Notes under the pieces: generated by a model
Databases searched by the model: none
What the model was told of the DNA's origin: nothing
The model's input: only the letters and a program-made list of their open reading frames with translations
Translations under genes and position numbers: made by a program
From: Microbacterium sp. Leaf159
GTDB taxonomy: Bacteria > Actinomycetota > Actinomycetes > Actinomycetales > Microbacteriaceae
NCBI RefSeq assembly: GCF_001423615.1
Contig: NZ_LMOU01000001.1
Coordinates: forward strand, 738,878 to 802,877
Direction of reading: 5' to 3'
Length of the DNA stretch: 64,000 nt
Shown here: positions 37,608 to 45,952 of the stretch, one piece after another
Layout: each line of letters begins with the position of its first letter
Numbering within the stretch: position 1 is the stretch's first letter

Positions 37608-37970
37608 GAGGTCTCTCCTTCTTTGTTTAGACTCGCGAATCCGTATGACGCGCGAGCGTGTTCATGAAGGAGCGGATGCAGCCGGATACGGGCGCGCGGG
37701 CAATCCCGCGAATGTCGCCTGCGCTGGCCACCAGTAGAAAGCCACCCGACGACCCGCCGAGGAACCCACCACAGGGGACCAGCTCTCCGCCGATCGCTCC
37801 ATGAGTCGATATGAAGTTGTGCAGCCGACAGACGTCGACCTCGTCCAGCCTACCAGCGGCGCCCCGGAAACCCTCTCGACCGTGCGATCCGGATGTTCGG
37901 ACACGCGTCGTCCACACGTCGTTCACCGACCGGATGCCGGCCCGTGAGGAGCATCCGCTGTCCTGGCACC
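37608..37970. other. 363-base intergenic region between pnp and UDP-glucose dehydrogenase
   Basis: This divergent region must hold promoters for pnp (leftward) and the dehydrogenase (rightward). A CTCGCG/CGCGAG pair (37632-37656) in the pnp leader could form a short hairpin. A 48-codon frame at 37801-37947 ends 23 bases before the dehydrogenase, but it has no ribosome-binding site and no recognisable sequence. No RNA gene or repeat was seen. Confidence 0.5.
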
Positions 37971-39281
37971 ATGCGCATGTCAGTGATCGGATGCGGGTAC
38001 CTCGGTGCCGTGCACGCCGCAGCGATGGCCTCGATCGGACACGACGTCGTCGGGATCGACGTCGATGCACAGAAAGTCGCGGCGCTGGCAAGCGGCACAG
38101 CGCCGTTCTTCGAGCCTCAGCTCGCAGAGCTCCTGCAGGAGGGCCTCGCGTCAGGTCGATTGAGATTCAGTACCGAGATGTCGAGTGCGACGGGGGCCGC
38201 GATCCACTTCATCGCCGTCGGCACTCCGCAGGTCCCGGGCGGGCATGCCGCAGATCTGCGGTTCGTCGACGCGGCCGTGACTGCACTGCTCCCCCACCTG
38301 CGCCCGGGAGACGTGGTGGCCGGCAAGTCGACGGTGCCCGTGGGGACGGCCGAGCGGCTGAGCGCGGCGGTCGCCGAGACCGGCGCGACGCTCGTGTGGA
38401 ACCCCGAGTTCCTCCGCGAGGGCTGGGCGGTGCACGACACGATCTCGCCCGACCGCCTTGTGGTGGGTGTGCCGTCCGGGAGCGACGGCGAGCGTGCTGC
38501 GGATGCGCTGCGCGAGGTGTACCGCCCCGCAGTGGAGGCCGGCACACCGTTCCTCGTGACGGATCTGGCGACGGCAGAGCTCGTCAAGGGCGCGGCCAAT
38601 GCCTTTCTCGCCACCAAGATCTCGTTCATCAACGCGATGGCCGAGATCGCGGAGGCCTCTGGCGCCGACGTCGCGCTCCTCGCGGATGCCCTCGGACACG
38701 ACACCCGCATCGGGCGCCGATATCTGGGCTCAGGGATCGGATTCGGCGGCGGCTGCCTCCCGAAGGACATCCGTGCCTTCGCCGCCCGCGCCGAGGAGCT
38801 CGGACGCGGTGAGGCCGTGGGATTCCTCCGGGAGGTCGACTCGATCAACCTCCGGCGACGCGAGCGAGCTGTGCAGCTCGTCGTCGACGCCCTCGGGGGT
38901 CTGGTGTTCGGACGCCGGATCGCGGTGCTCGGCGCCGCGTTCAAGCCCTTCAGCGATGACATCCGCGACTCGCCCGCTCTCGACGTCGCCGTCAGGCTGC
39001 GCGGCCTGGGCGCAGACGTGGTCGTCACCGACCCGGCCGCTCTCGACAACGCCGCGGCGGCGCACCCCCAGCTCGGCTACGCGACCGAACGCGACGACGC
39101 GCTCCGCGACGCGGATGCCGTGGTGATCGTCACGGAGTGGGATATCTACCGCCGCGAGATGACTCCCGAGCACGCCGGGTCGCTCGCCGCAGGCCGAGTC
39201 ATCGTCGACGGCCGGAACTGCCTCGATGCCGCCGCCTGGCGGGCCGCGGGCTGGGCGTATCACGGCATGGGACGCCGCTGA
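37971..39281 (+). CDS. UDP-glucose 6-dehydrogenase
   Basis: This 436-residue enzyme oxidises UDP-glucose to UDP-glucuronate using two NAD+. The N-terminal NAD motif is GCGYLG (about 7-12), the NPEFLREG segment is at 144-151, and the catalytic cysteine is Cys262 in GFGGGCLPKD. The UDP-binding C-terminal domain is complete. An ATG at 37977 is an alternative start. It probably supplies uronic acid for cell-surface glycans; a glycosyltransferase fusion is convergent with it. Confidence 0.93.
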   Translation: MRMSVIGCGYLGAVHAAAMASIGHDVVGIDVDAQKVAALASGTAPFFEPQLAELLQEGLASGRLRFSTEMSSATGAAIHFIAVGTPQVPGGHAADLRFVDAAVTALLPHLRPGDVVAGKSTVPVGTAERLSAAVAETGATLVWNPEFLREGWAVHDTISPDRLVVGVPSGSDGERAADALREVYRPAVEAGTPFLVTDLATAELVKGAANAFLATKISFINAMAEIAEASGADVALLADALGHDTRIGRRYLGSGIGFGGGCLPKDIRAFAARAEELGRGEAVGFLREVDSINLRRRERAVQLVVDALGGLVFGRRIAVLGAAFKPFSDDIRDSPALDVAVRLRGLGADVVVTDPAALDNAAAAHPQLGYATERDDALRDADAVVIVTEWDIYRREMTPEHAGSLAAGRVIVDGRNCLDAAAWRAAGWAYHGMGRR

Positions 39282-39302
39282 TCGAGCCGGGTCGCACGAT
39301 CG

Positions 39303-39325
39303 GGCGGTCCCCCGACCCGACCGCC
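39303..39325. terminator. Possible terminator between convergent dehydrogenase and glycosyltransferase
   Basis: GGCGGTC pairs with GACCGCC over 7 bases with a 9-base loop. A second small GGGCG/CGCCC stem lies at about 39336-39347. Neither has a T-run, so the call is weak. Confidence 0.4.
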
Positions 39326-39355
39326 TGAGCCGTCTGGGCGTTCGCCCGGGTCGCG

Positions 39356-41296
39356 TCAGCTCACCCGCACCCCGCTGCGCGAGGTCGACCGGCCCAGGTA
39401 CACGTAGTCGTCGTGCTTCGCGCTGCGCCCATCGCCCGCGGCCCGACCGTGTATCCGACGCCACACCCACGGCAGTGCGTGTCTCCGCCACCACAAGCCC
39501 GCACCGATCGGCTCGTTCTCGTGCAGCGCCGCATCGAGAGCGCCGAGCGCGTCCGCGTGCGGGACGGCCAGCATCTCGCCCGCTCGGTACGCGAGGAAGC
39601 GGTGACCTCGGCTGCTCAGATGCACGAGGTCCTCGCCCCAGTTCGATCGGTCGGGAAGGGAAGGATGCAGATCGGTGTCGATCAGGATCGCCCCGGTGCG
39701 GGCGGCGATGCCGGCGAGCGCCGTCGCGAATGCAGCGAATCGGCGGGAGTAGATCGCAGCCGCCCTCCGGCGAGGGAGGAAAGGCGTGACCAGCACGACA
39801 TCGGCTCCGATGTCGCGGAGTCGCCGGACTGCGCCCTCGACCTCTGCGGCGAGCGCGGGCACGTCGGCGGTGGGCTTCACCAGGTCGTTCGCCCCGATGA
39901 GGATCGACACGAGATCCGGTTCGAGTTCGAGGGCGCGCGGGAGCTGGATCTCGCAGACGTCCCGGACCCGCTTCGATCTGATCGCGAGGTTCGCGTAGTG
40001 CAGTCCGCCGCGAGCGGCGAGCAGCAGTGCGAGGCGGTCCGCCCATCCGCGCAGGGCTCCGTCCGGCGCCGGATCGCACAGCCCTTCGGTGAGGGAGTCG
40101 CCCATCGCCACGTAGCGGTGCCAGCGACGAGGATCGACGGGAGCAGCGATCTCAGGGCGGGTCAGGCGACGCGCGCGGAGCCCCGAGTCCACGGCGCGAA
40201 GCGTCCGTGCCTCGTCGAAATGGCCGAGCAGCTGGTCGCACACGCTCGACCAGCTGCGCCCCTGCACTGCCTGGTGTCCTGCCTCGCCGAACGCCCTGCG
40301 CTTGCGACCGTCTCCGGCGAGGTCGGCGACCCTCATCCGCAGATCCGCCAGGTCTCCAGGTCGGTACAGCCATCCGTCGATCCCCATCCGCACCAGGTCC
40401 AGGGGACCGCCACGTCCGGTGGCGACGACGGGGACCCCGCTCGCGTGCGCCTCCTGCAGGGTCTGACCGAACGTCTCGCTCTCCCCCGGGTGCACGAACA
40501 CGTCGAACGACGCGGTCGCCGCGGCGAGCGCTTCTCCCTCGAGATGGCCGAGGAAGAGCGCGTGGGGCATCAGGGCGGCCAGCTTCATCCGGCTGGGCCC
40601 GTCCCCGACGATCACGAGTCTTGCTCCGGGGATGCTCTGCAGCACAGCGAGGTCCTCGACCTGCTTCTCGGGCGCGAGGCGGCCGACGTATCCGATCACG
40701 ACATCACCGCCCCACTCCGCTCGCAGCGTCTCGCTGCGTCGGGAGGGCTGGAACCGTTCGGCGTCCACACCTCTGCCCCACCGACGTACCCGATCGACTC
40801 CGAGAGAGGTGAGACGCTGCGCGGAGTCGGCGGACGGCGCAAGCGACAGGGTCGCGCGACGGTGGAGCCGGGCGATGTGAGCATGCGCGACACCGGTCGT
40901 CACGGGTACCCGGTATCTCTCGGTGTACGCGGCGACATCGGTCTGATACGCCGCGACCGCGGCGACGTCGAGACGCTCTGCGGCGAGCGCTCCCCTCCAG
41001 CCCAGCGCGAACGGCGAGGCGAGGTGCACGACGTCGGGCTGGAAGCGACGGAGGGATGCGGCGACGCGGTGCGCTGGCGAGGTGCCCACCCGCACGTTGC
41101 GGTACCCGGGGAGGGCAACGCTCGGGATGGGCTCGATGGCAGCACCGTCGATCTCGGTGGGCATGCCGACGGCATCCGGCGCGATCACGTGCGCCTCATG
41201 GCCTGTGCGCTCGAGGTGCTTCAGGATCTGCAGGACGGACCCGGTGACACCGTTCATGTGCGGAAGGAAGGACTCTGTCACGATCGCGACTCTCAC
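39356..41296 (-). CDS. Glycosyltransferase (GT4)-SGNH hydrolase fusion
   Basis: This 646-residue protein joins two enzymes. Residues 1-365 are a GT-B glycosyltransferase of family 4, related to actinobacterial mannosyltransferases: VTESFLPHMNGVTGS, GYVGRLAPEKQVEDL and the E-x7-E motif at Glu274-Glu282 (HPGESETFGQ). Residues 393-580 are an SGNH/GDSL esterase with block I GDSLTEG (Ser401), block III GAND (Asn470) and block V DxxH (Asp556, His559). No signal peptide or membrane segment is visible, so both domains should be cytoplasmic. It starts with GTG at 41296. A role in making or deacylating a glycolipid or glycan is inferred. Confidence 0.88.
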   Translation of the reverse strand: MRVAIVTESFLPHMNGVTGSVLQILKHLERTGHEAHVIAPDAVGMPTEIDGAAIEPIPSVALPGYRNVRVGTSPAHRVAASLRRFQPDVVHLASPFALGWRGALAAERLDVAAVAAYQTDVAAYTERYRVPVTTGVAHAHIARLHRRATLSLAPSADSAQRLTSLGVDRVRRWGRGVDAERFQPSRRSETLRAEWGGDVVIGYVGRLAPEKQVEDLAVLQSIPGARLVIVGDGPSRMKLAALMPHALFLGHLEGEALAAATASFDVFVHPGESETFGQTLQEAHASGVPVVATGRGGPLDLVRMGIDGWLYRPGDLADLRMRVADLAGDGRKRRAFGEAGHQAVQGRSWSSVCDQLLGHFDEARTLRAVDSGLRARRLTRPEIAAPVDPRRWHRYVAMGDSLTEGLCDPAPDGALRGWADRLALLLAARGGLHYANLAIRSKRVRDVCEIQLPRALELEPDLVSILIGANDLVKPTADVPALAAEVEGAVRRLRDIGADVVLVTPFLPRRRAAAIYSRRFAAFATALAGIAARTGAILIDTDLHPSLPDRSNWGEDLVHLSSRGHRFLAYRAGEMLAVPHADALGALDAALHENEPIGAGLWWRRHALPWVWRRIHGRAAGDGRSAKHDDYVYLGRSTSRSGVRVS

Positions 41297-41435
41297 ATGC
41301 CCAGGATGCCGCCGACGACGGGTGCCGACCGCGTGAAACCCCTCAGAGCACCAGAAGTTCACCGGATGCTGGATCGCGCGTCACCGGCTATCCGGTCGTT
41401 GGTTCCCGTTCACCTGCGCCGAGCACTCTGGAGCC

Positions 41436-42005
41436 GTGTCCGATCTGCTCGCCGGCCCCTGGGCCCTCGCCGTCATGAGCCTCCTTGTCCTCGGCGACTC
41501 GTTCTTCGTGGTCGTGCCGGGGGAGATCGCGGTCACGGCTCTCGCGGCGGTCTCTCAGTCATCGGGGGCGCCACCCCTGTGGGCGGTGATCGTCTGCGCG
41601 GGAGTCGCGGCCGCCGCGGGAGACACTGCCTGCTATCTGATCGGTCGCACGGTCGGGACGGAACGGTGGCGGTGGATGCGGGCGCCTCGCGTGCGCCAGG
41701 CTCTCGCCTGGGCAGGGCGACGACTCGACGGCGGAACGGCCACCGTGCTGTTCACAGCCCGCTTCGTTCCGTTCGCACGCCTGGCCATCAACCTCGTCGC
41801 CGGCGCCTCGCGCATACCTCCCGGCCGATATCTGTGCCTGGTGGGCGTGGCGGCCTTCGGGTGGGCCGCCTATCAGGCGTCCGTGGGCGCCATCGTCGCC
41901 GCTCTCGTGCCCGGTGGCCCGGTGGTGGCCGTCGTCGTGTCCGTGGCGGTGGCAGTCGGCCTCGGTGCGGTGATCGACCTCGTCTCCCGCAGAGCGCGGA
42001 GGTAA
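41436..42005 (+). CDS. DedA/VTT-domain membrane protein
   Basis: This 189-residue protein has about five membrane segments and the VTT (SNARE-associated) domain features: VVVPGEIAVTALA re-entrant region, GDTACYLIGRTVG and FTARFVPFARLAINLVAGASRIP. DedA proteins help flip or recycle lipid carriers. It starts with GTG. The neighbouring glycan genes fit a link to envelope synthesis but this is only inference. Confidence 0.88.
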   Translation: MSDLLAGPWALAVMSLLVLGDSFFVVVPGEIAVTALAAVSQSSGAPPLWAVIVCAGVAAAAGDTACYLIGRTVGTERWRWMRAPRVRQALAWAGRRLDGGTATVLFTARFVPFARLAINLVAGASRIPPGRYLCLVGVAAFGWAAYQASVGAIVAALVPGGPVVAVVVSVAVAVGLGAVIDLVSRRARR

Positions 42006-42044
42006 TCCACCCACCCGTCGGAGGCGTGCCCTAGGCTGGCGAAC

Positions 42045-42221
42045 ATGAGCACCGAAGAAGGCGCCTCCTCCAGCGAGGACATGAAGCGCAAGTTCAAGGA
42101 AGCGCTCGAGAAGAAGAACGCGCACCACAGGCAGGGCGAGGCCCACCTGGACGGCGACTCCGCCGTCCACGGCGCACCCGCCCCGCAGACGCGGCGCGAG
42201 TTCCGACGCAAGAGCGGTTGA
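42045..42221 (+). CDS. DUF5302 small protein
   Basis: This 58-residue protein is acidic then basic, with the conserved SSEDMKRKFKEALEKKNAH helix and a C-terminal PQTRREFRRKSG. That matches DUF5302, a short family of actinobacteria with no known function. The ATG is 39 bases after the DedA stop. A perfect 16-bp terminator hairpin follows. Confidence 0.85.
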   Translation: MSTEEGASSSEDMKRKFKEALEKKNAHHRQGEAHLDGDSAVHGAPAPQTRREFRRKSG

Positions 42222-42227
42222 CCACAC

Positions 42228-42270
42228 GGATGCGGGAGCCGGCGACTGCCGGCTCCCGCATCCTTCTTCT
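42228..42270. terminator. Strong bidirectional terminator (DUF5302 / dctA)
   Basis: GGATGCGGGAGCCGGC (42228-42243) pairs perfectly over 16 bases with 42248-42263, with loop GACT. The sequence TTCTTCTT follows on the plus strand. It separates the convergent DUF5302 and dctA genes. Confidence 0.92.
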
Positions 42271-42284
42271 TCCCGGCCCGAGGC

Positions 42285-43724
42285 TCAGTTCTGTGCGGCG
42301 CGGAGACGCGCCCGCTCCTCTTTCGCAGCCATCTCGTCGAGGGCAGACTCCTTGAGACCCTGCACGTCGACGGCCTTCCGCTCATCGACCATCCCGTGCT
42401 CGTCGACCCCGTCGAGCTGCGACTCCTCGAACGGAAGCGCGCCGCTGAGCACCTGCTGAACGCGATCACGATCGATCTGACGCGTCCACGTGCCGATCAG
42501 GAGCGTGGCGACCGCGTTGCCGGTGAAGTTGGTGAGCGCTCGCCCCTCGGACATGAACCGGTCGATACCGACGATCACGCCGACACCGTCGACCAGATCG
42601 GGACGGTATGCCTGCAATCCACCGGCGAGCGTCGCGAGTCCCGCACCTGTGACGCCGGCGGCTCCCTTGCTCGCGATGATCATGAACACCAGCAGCCCGA
42701 TCTGCTCGCCGATCGACATCGGCTGCCCCATCCCCGTGGCGATGAACAGCGACGCCATGGTCAGGTAGATCGCAGTGCCGTCGAGGTTGAAGGAGTACCC
42801 CGTCGGCACCGTGATGCCGACGACCGGCTTCGATACGCCGATGTGCTCCATCTTCGCGATCAGCCGCGGGAGCGCGGACTCCGACGACGAGGTGCCGACG
42901 ATGAGCAGGTACTCACGTGCCAGGTACTTGACGAGGCTGAAGATGTTCACCCTGGTGACGGCGAAGAGCAGCGTCCCGAGCACCACGACGATGAACAGGA
43001 AGCAGGTGATGTAGAACGCGATCATGAGAACGCCGAGGCTCCAGATCGCCGCGATCCCCGTCTTGCCCACCACCGCTGCGATCGCTCCGAACGCGCCGAG
43101 AGGGGCGAGCCACAGGATCATGCCGAGGATGCGGAACACGAGCTTCTGGAGGTTCTTGACCGCATCCATGATCGGCGCGCCCTTCTCGCCGAGCCCCTGG
43201 AGCGCGAAGCCCACGAGCAGGGCGATGAACAGCACCTGCAGGACGCTCTCACCGGTGAACGCCGAGAAGAAGGTCGTCGGGATGATCCCGAGGATGAACT
43301 CGGTGGTGGTCTTCGCCTCGGTCTCGGTCGCGTCGTAGCTCGAGTTCGCCATGTCGAGGCCCGCACCCGGGTGGATGATGTTGCCGACGACCAGGCCGAT
43401 CGCGAGCGCGAACGTGGACATGACCATGAAGTAGAGCAGCGCCAGACCGCCGATCTTCCCGACGGTCGCCGCCTTCGCGATGGACCCGACGCCGACGACG
43501 ATCGTGCAGAAGATGATCGGCGCGATCATCATCTTGATCAGCGACACGAAGCCCTTGCCGATCGGCTCGAGACTCTGGCCGACCTCCGGCCAGATCAGGC
43601 CGACCGCCGCGCCGAGCACGACGGCGATGATCACCGACACGTACAGCCAGGTGTGCCGATCCCAGGCCTGCTTGCCCCGCCGCCAGTGGAATCCGGGAAG
43701 CGAGAACCCTGTGGTGATGGCCAT
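42285..43724 (-). CDS. dctA: C4-dicarboxylate transporter DctA
   Basis: This 479-residue membrane protein is a dicarboxylate:cation symporter (DAACS family) that imports succinate, fumarate, malate and similar acids. It has about eight membrane segments and two hairpins; SSSESALPR, the LDGTAIYL region and GAAGVTGAGL are the substrate-site motifs. The ATG at 43724 is chosen because AAGGAGGA lies just upstream; longer in-frame starts lack one. It is divergent from a two-component system that very likely controls it. Confidence 0.93.
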   Translation of the reverse strand: MAITTGFSLPGFHWRRGKQAWDRHTWLYVSVIIAVVLGAAVGLIWPEVGQSLEPIGKGFVSLIKMMIAPIIFCTIVVGVGSIAKAATVGKIGGLALLYFMVMSTFALAIGLVVGNIIHPGAGLDMANSSYDATETEAKTTTEFILGIIPTTFFSAFTGESVLQVLFIALLVGFALQGLGEKGAPIMDAVKNLQKLVFRILGMILWLAPLGAFGAIAAVVGKTGIAAIWSLGVLMIAFYITCFLFIVVVLGTLLFAVTRVNIFSLVKYLAREYLLIVGTSSSESALPRLIAKMEHIGVSKPVVGITVPTGYSFNLDGTAIYLTMASLFIATGMGQPMSIGEQIGLLVFMIIASKGAAGVTGAGLATLAGGLQAYRPDLVDGVGVIVGIDRFMSEGRALTNFTGNAVATLLIGTWTRQIDRDRVQQVLSGALPFEESQLDGVDEHGMVDERKAVDVQGLKESALDEMAAKEERARLRAAQN

Positions 43725-43822
43725 GTTTTCCTCCTTGATCATGAACGTCTTCGTCTCATGCCCGCAGGCGCCGTCGCCTTCGGTAAGCTCACCGTCGCGG
43801 ACTTCCCCCGGCAGCACCATTT

Positions 43823-43842
43823 GTGGTCGTATTGGTCACCAC
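43823..43842. promoter_or_regulatory. Inverted repeat in the dctA / sensor-kinase divergent region
   Basis: GTGGT (43823-43827) and ACCAC (43838-43842) form a 5-bp inverted repeat with a 10-base spacer, roughly 100 bases upstream of dctA and 40 bases before the kinase gene. It could be the response-regulator site, but the repeat is short. Confidence 0.3.
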
Positions 43843-43884
43843 CGATATCCGGACTCCGCGATCACCGACGATCGGAAGGACGCG

Positions 43885-45165
43885 ATGAGACACGCGCGCG
43901 ACACGAGGAGCACCGCTTCCCGGGTCTTCCTGGTGCTCCTGGCTGCCGCGATCGTGGTCGGCGCTCTGGTGGCCGTCTTCCTCGTCGTGGATGCGCAGCG
44001 CGCCACCCACGCGGAAGCCGAGCGGGTCACGGCGGCGACAGCGGTGACGCTCGCGTCGTCCCCTCTCGTCGTCGAGGCTCTTGCGACGGAGGACCAGGCG
44101 GACGCGACCCGTGCGCTCGAGCCGTACGCTCTCGATGTCATCGCAGACGCCGATCTCGACTTCGTGACGATCATGACGCGCGACGGCACTCGGCTCACAC
44201 ACCCCGACGTCGACCAGATCGGCGGGGAGTACCTCGGCACCATCCCCGACTCGCCGCGCACACTCACCGAGGTCTTCACCGGCACCCTCGGCCCTTCGGT
44301 GCGCACCATCGTGCCGGTGGTCGCATCGGGTGGCGAACTGCTCGGCTGGGTGTCATCCGGCGTGACGATCGAATCCATCTCCGAGACCCTCGTGCGTCGG
44401 CTGCCGCTCTCGATCGGCATCACCGTCGGTCTCGTGGCTCTCGGCGCTCTCGGCGCGTGGGTCGCTCGCCGGTTCACACGGGGCATCGCGGGAGACCTGC
44501 CACCGGGTCAGGTGAGGGATGCCGTGTCGTCATATGAATCCCTGCGCACCCTGGGCGACGCGCTGCGCGCTCAGACACACGAGCACGGCAACCGCATGCA
44601 CACGGCGGTCGCGCTTCTCGAGCTCGGCCGTGACGAGGAGGCGATCGAGATCCTGACCGAGACCTCACGCCAGAGCCAGTCGCTCGTCGACCAGGTCACC
44701 GCGCGACAGGCTGGCGACCCCGCCGTCGGCGCCCTGCTTCTCGGCAAGGCGTCGCAGGCAAAGGAGCGCGGGATCGACTGGCGGGTCCGCATCGACCCGG
44801 CCACCCCCGCTTCCCCGCTCTCCCCCGTCGACAGCGTCGCCGTGCTCGGCAACCTGATCGACAACGCCATGGATGCCGCCGCCACCGGCGCCGAGCGCTG
44901 GGTGGAGGTCTCGCTGCGCCCCTCGAAGGACGGCGGAATCGTCCTCGAGGTGTCCGACGGCGGTGACGGCATACCCTCCGAGCTGCGCGAGCGCGTCTTC
45001 ACCCACGGCTTCTCGACGAAGCCTGCAGGCGCCCAAGGGCGCGGAGTCGGCCTCGCCCTCGTCCGCGCGGTGGTCGTCGGGGTGGGCGGCACCGTGGAGC
45101 TCTCCGCTCATCCGACCACGTTCACCGTCATCCTTCCGTCGGCGAGAGGACGCAGGAGCCCATGA
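43885..45165 (+). CDS. Sensor histidine kinase, CitA/DcuS/DctS type, short form
   Basis: This 426-residue membrane kinase has TM1 (about 13-35), an extracytoplasmic sensor domain (about 40-170) with the THPDVDQIGGEY motif of citrate/C4-dicarboxylate sensors, TM2 (about 174-195), then the SpoB-like dimerisation helix with phospho-acceptor His232 in THEHGNRMH, and an ATPase domain (NLIDNAMDAA, DGGDGIP, GRGVGLALV). Only about 35 residues separate TM2 from the His box, so the cytoplasmic PAS domain of CitA and DcuS is missing. It probably senses a C4-dicarboxylate and controls dctA through the response regulator that overlaps it by four bases. Confidence 0.9.
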   Translation: MRHARDTRSTASRVFLVLLAAAIVVGALVAVFLVVDAQRATHAEAERVTAATAVTLASSPLVVEALATEDQADATRALEPYALDVIADADLDFVTIMTRDGTRLTHPDVDQIGGEYLGTIPDSPRTLTEVFTGTLGPSVRTIVPVVASGGELLGWVSSGVTIESISETLVRRLPLSIGITVGLVALGALGAWVARRFTRGIAGDLPPGQVRDAVSSYESLRTLGDALRAQTHEHGNRMHTAVALLELGRDEEAIEILTETSRQSQSLVDQVTARQAGDPAVGALLLGKASQAKERGIDWRVRIDPATPASPLSPVDSVAVLGNLIDNAMDAAATGAERWVEVSLRPSKDGGIVLEVSDGGDGIPSELRERVFTHGFSTKPAGAQGRGVGLALVRAVVVGVGGTVELSAHPTTFTVILPSARGRRSP

Positions 45166-45860
45166 TCCGCACGCTGATCGTCGATGACGACGCTCTGACA
45201 CTCGAGCTCCACCGCTCGTACCTCGAGAGGATCGACGGCTTCGTCGTGGGTGGGGAGTGCACCGGCGCCAGGGCGGCACTGACCGCCGTGCTCGATCAGC
45301 CGCACGACGAGCCGTTCGACCTGGTCCTCCTCGACATCACGATGCCCGACGGCTCGGGCATCGATGTGCTCCGTGGGCTCCGCGCCCGATCCGCCGCCGT
45401 GGACGTGATCGCGATCACCGGCGTGCGCGACGCGGAGACCGTCCGGCAGATGGCCGCTCTCGGCGTCTACCAGTACCTCGTCAAGCCGTTCCCCTTCGCG
45501 GTTTTCCACGAGCGTCTGACCGCTTATCGCAACCATCGGAAGCAGGCGCGGTCGACCGCCGGAGAGGCGACCCAGGCCGAGATCGATGCGCTGCTCGGGC
45601 GCACGACGGGGACGATCCCGATTCCCAAGGGGCTGTCGCCCGCGACACTGCAGAAGGTGACGGCAGAGCTGCGCTCCTCCGGCGCCGCTGTCTCGGCGAG
45701 CGAAGCGGCTGCGCGGCTCGGGATGTCACGCGTGTCCGTGCGGAGGTACCTGGAGCATCTGACCGATTCGGGCATCATCACACGCAGCGCCCGCTACGGC
45801 GCACGTGGACGCCCCGAGACGGAGTACCGCTGGACTCGACGCGTCGACGGAGACGACTGA
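45162..45860 (+). CDS. Response regulator, CitB/DctR type
   Basis: This 232-residue protein has a receiver domain with the acidic pocket Asp8-Asp10, phospho-acceptor Asp58 (LLDITMPDG) and Lys108 (YLVKPF). A C-terminal DNA-binding domain follows, with the helix-turn-helix SASEAAARLGMSRVSVRRYL (about 176-195). Its ATGA overlap with the kinase gene shows co-translation. It probably activates dctA. Confidence 0.92.
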   Translation: MIRTLIVDDDALTLELHRSYLERIDGFVVGGECTGARAALTAVLDQPHDEPFDLVLLDITMPDGSGIDVLRGLRARSAAVDVIAITGVRDAETVRQMAALGVYQYLVKPFPFAVFHERLTAYRNHRKQARSTAGEATQAEIDALLGRTTGTIPIPKGLSPATLQKVTAELRSSGAAVSASEAAARLGMSRVSVRRYLEHLTDSGIITRSARYGARGRPETEYRWTRRVDGDD

Positions 45861-45929
45861 CGCCGGCGCCGCACCCGCGTCCGTCCCGATCTTCCGGACG
45901 ACGCGTCTTTCTGCCGGATGCGGCCCGCT

Positions 45930-45947
45930 GTCAGACCGGTGTCTGAC
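45930..45947. terminator. Hairpin between convergent response regulator and FAD oxidase
   Basis: GTCAGAC and GTCTGAC form a perfect 7-bp stem with loop CGGT. It lies in the 92-base gap between two convergent genes. There is no T-run, so termination is inferred from position. Confidence 0.45.
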
Positions 45948-45952
45948 CGATC

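Noticed and set aside
35520..37667. A 715-codon open frame on the plus strand, antisense to pnp
   Set aside because: High GC and biased codon use create long open frames on the opposite strand. The product is Arg/Asp/Leu/Val-rich, with no fold or family sign, and pnp explains the sequence.
37801..37947. A 48-codon frame in the pnp-dehydrogenase gap
   Set aside because: No ribosome-binding site, no recognisable sequence and no biased third codon position.
39413..42034. An 873-codon open frame opposite the glycosyltransferase-SGNH gene
   Set aside because: It is antisense to a protein with clear motifs, and runs on into the DedA gene in the wrong frame. It is low-complexity throughout.
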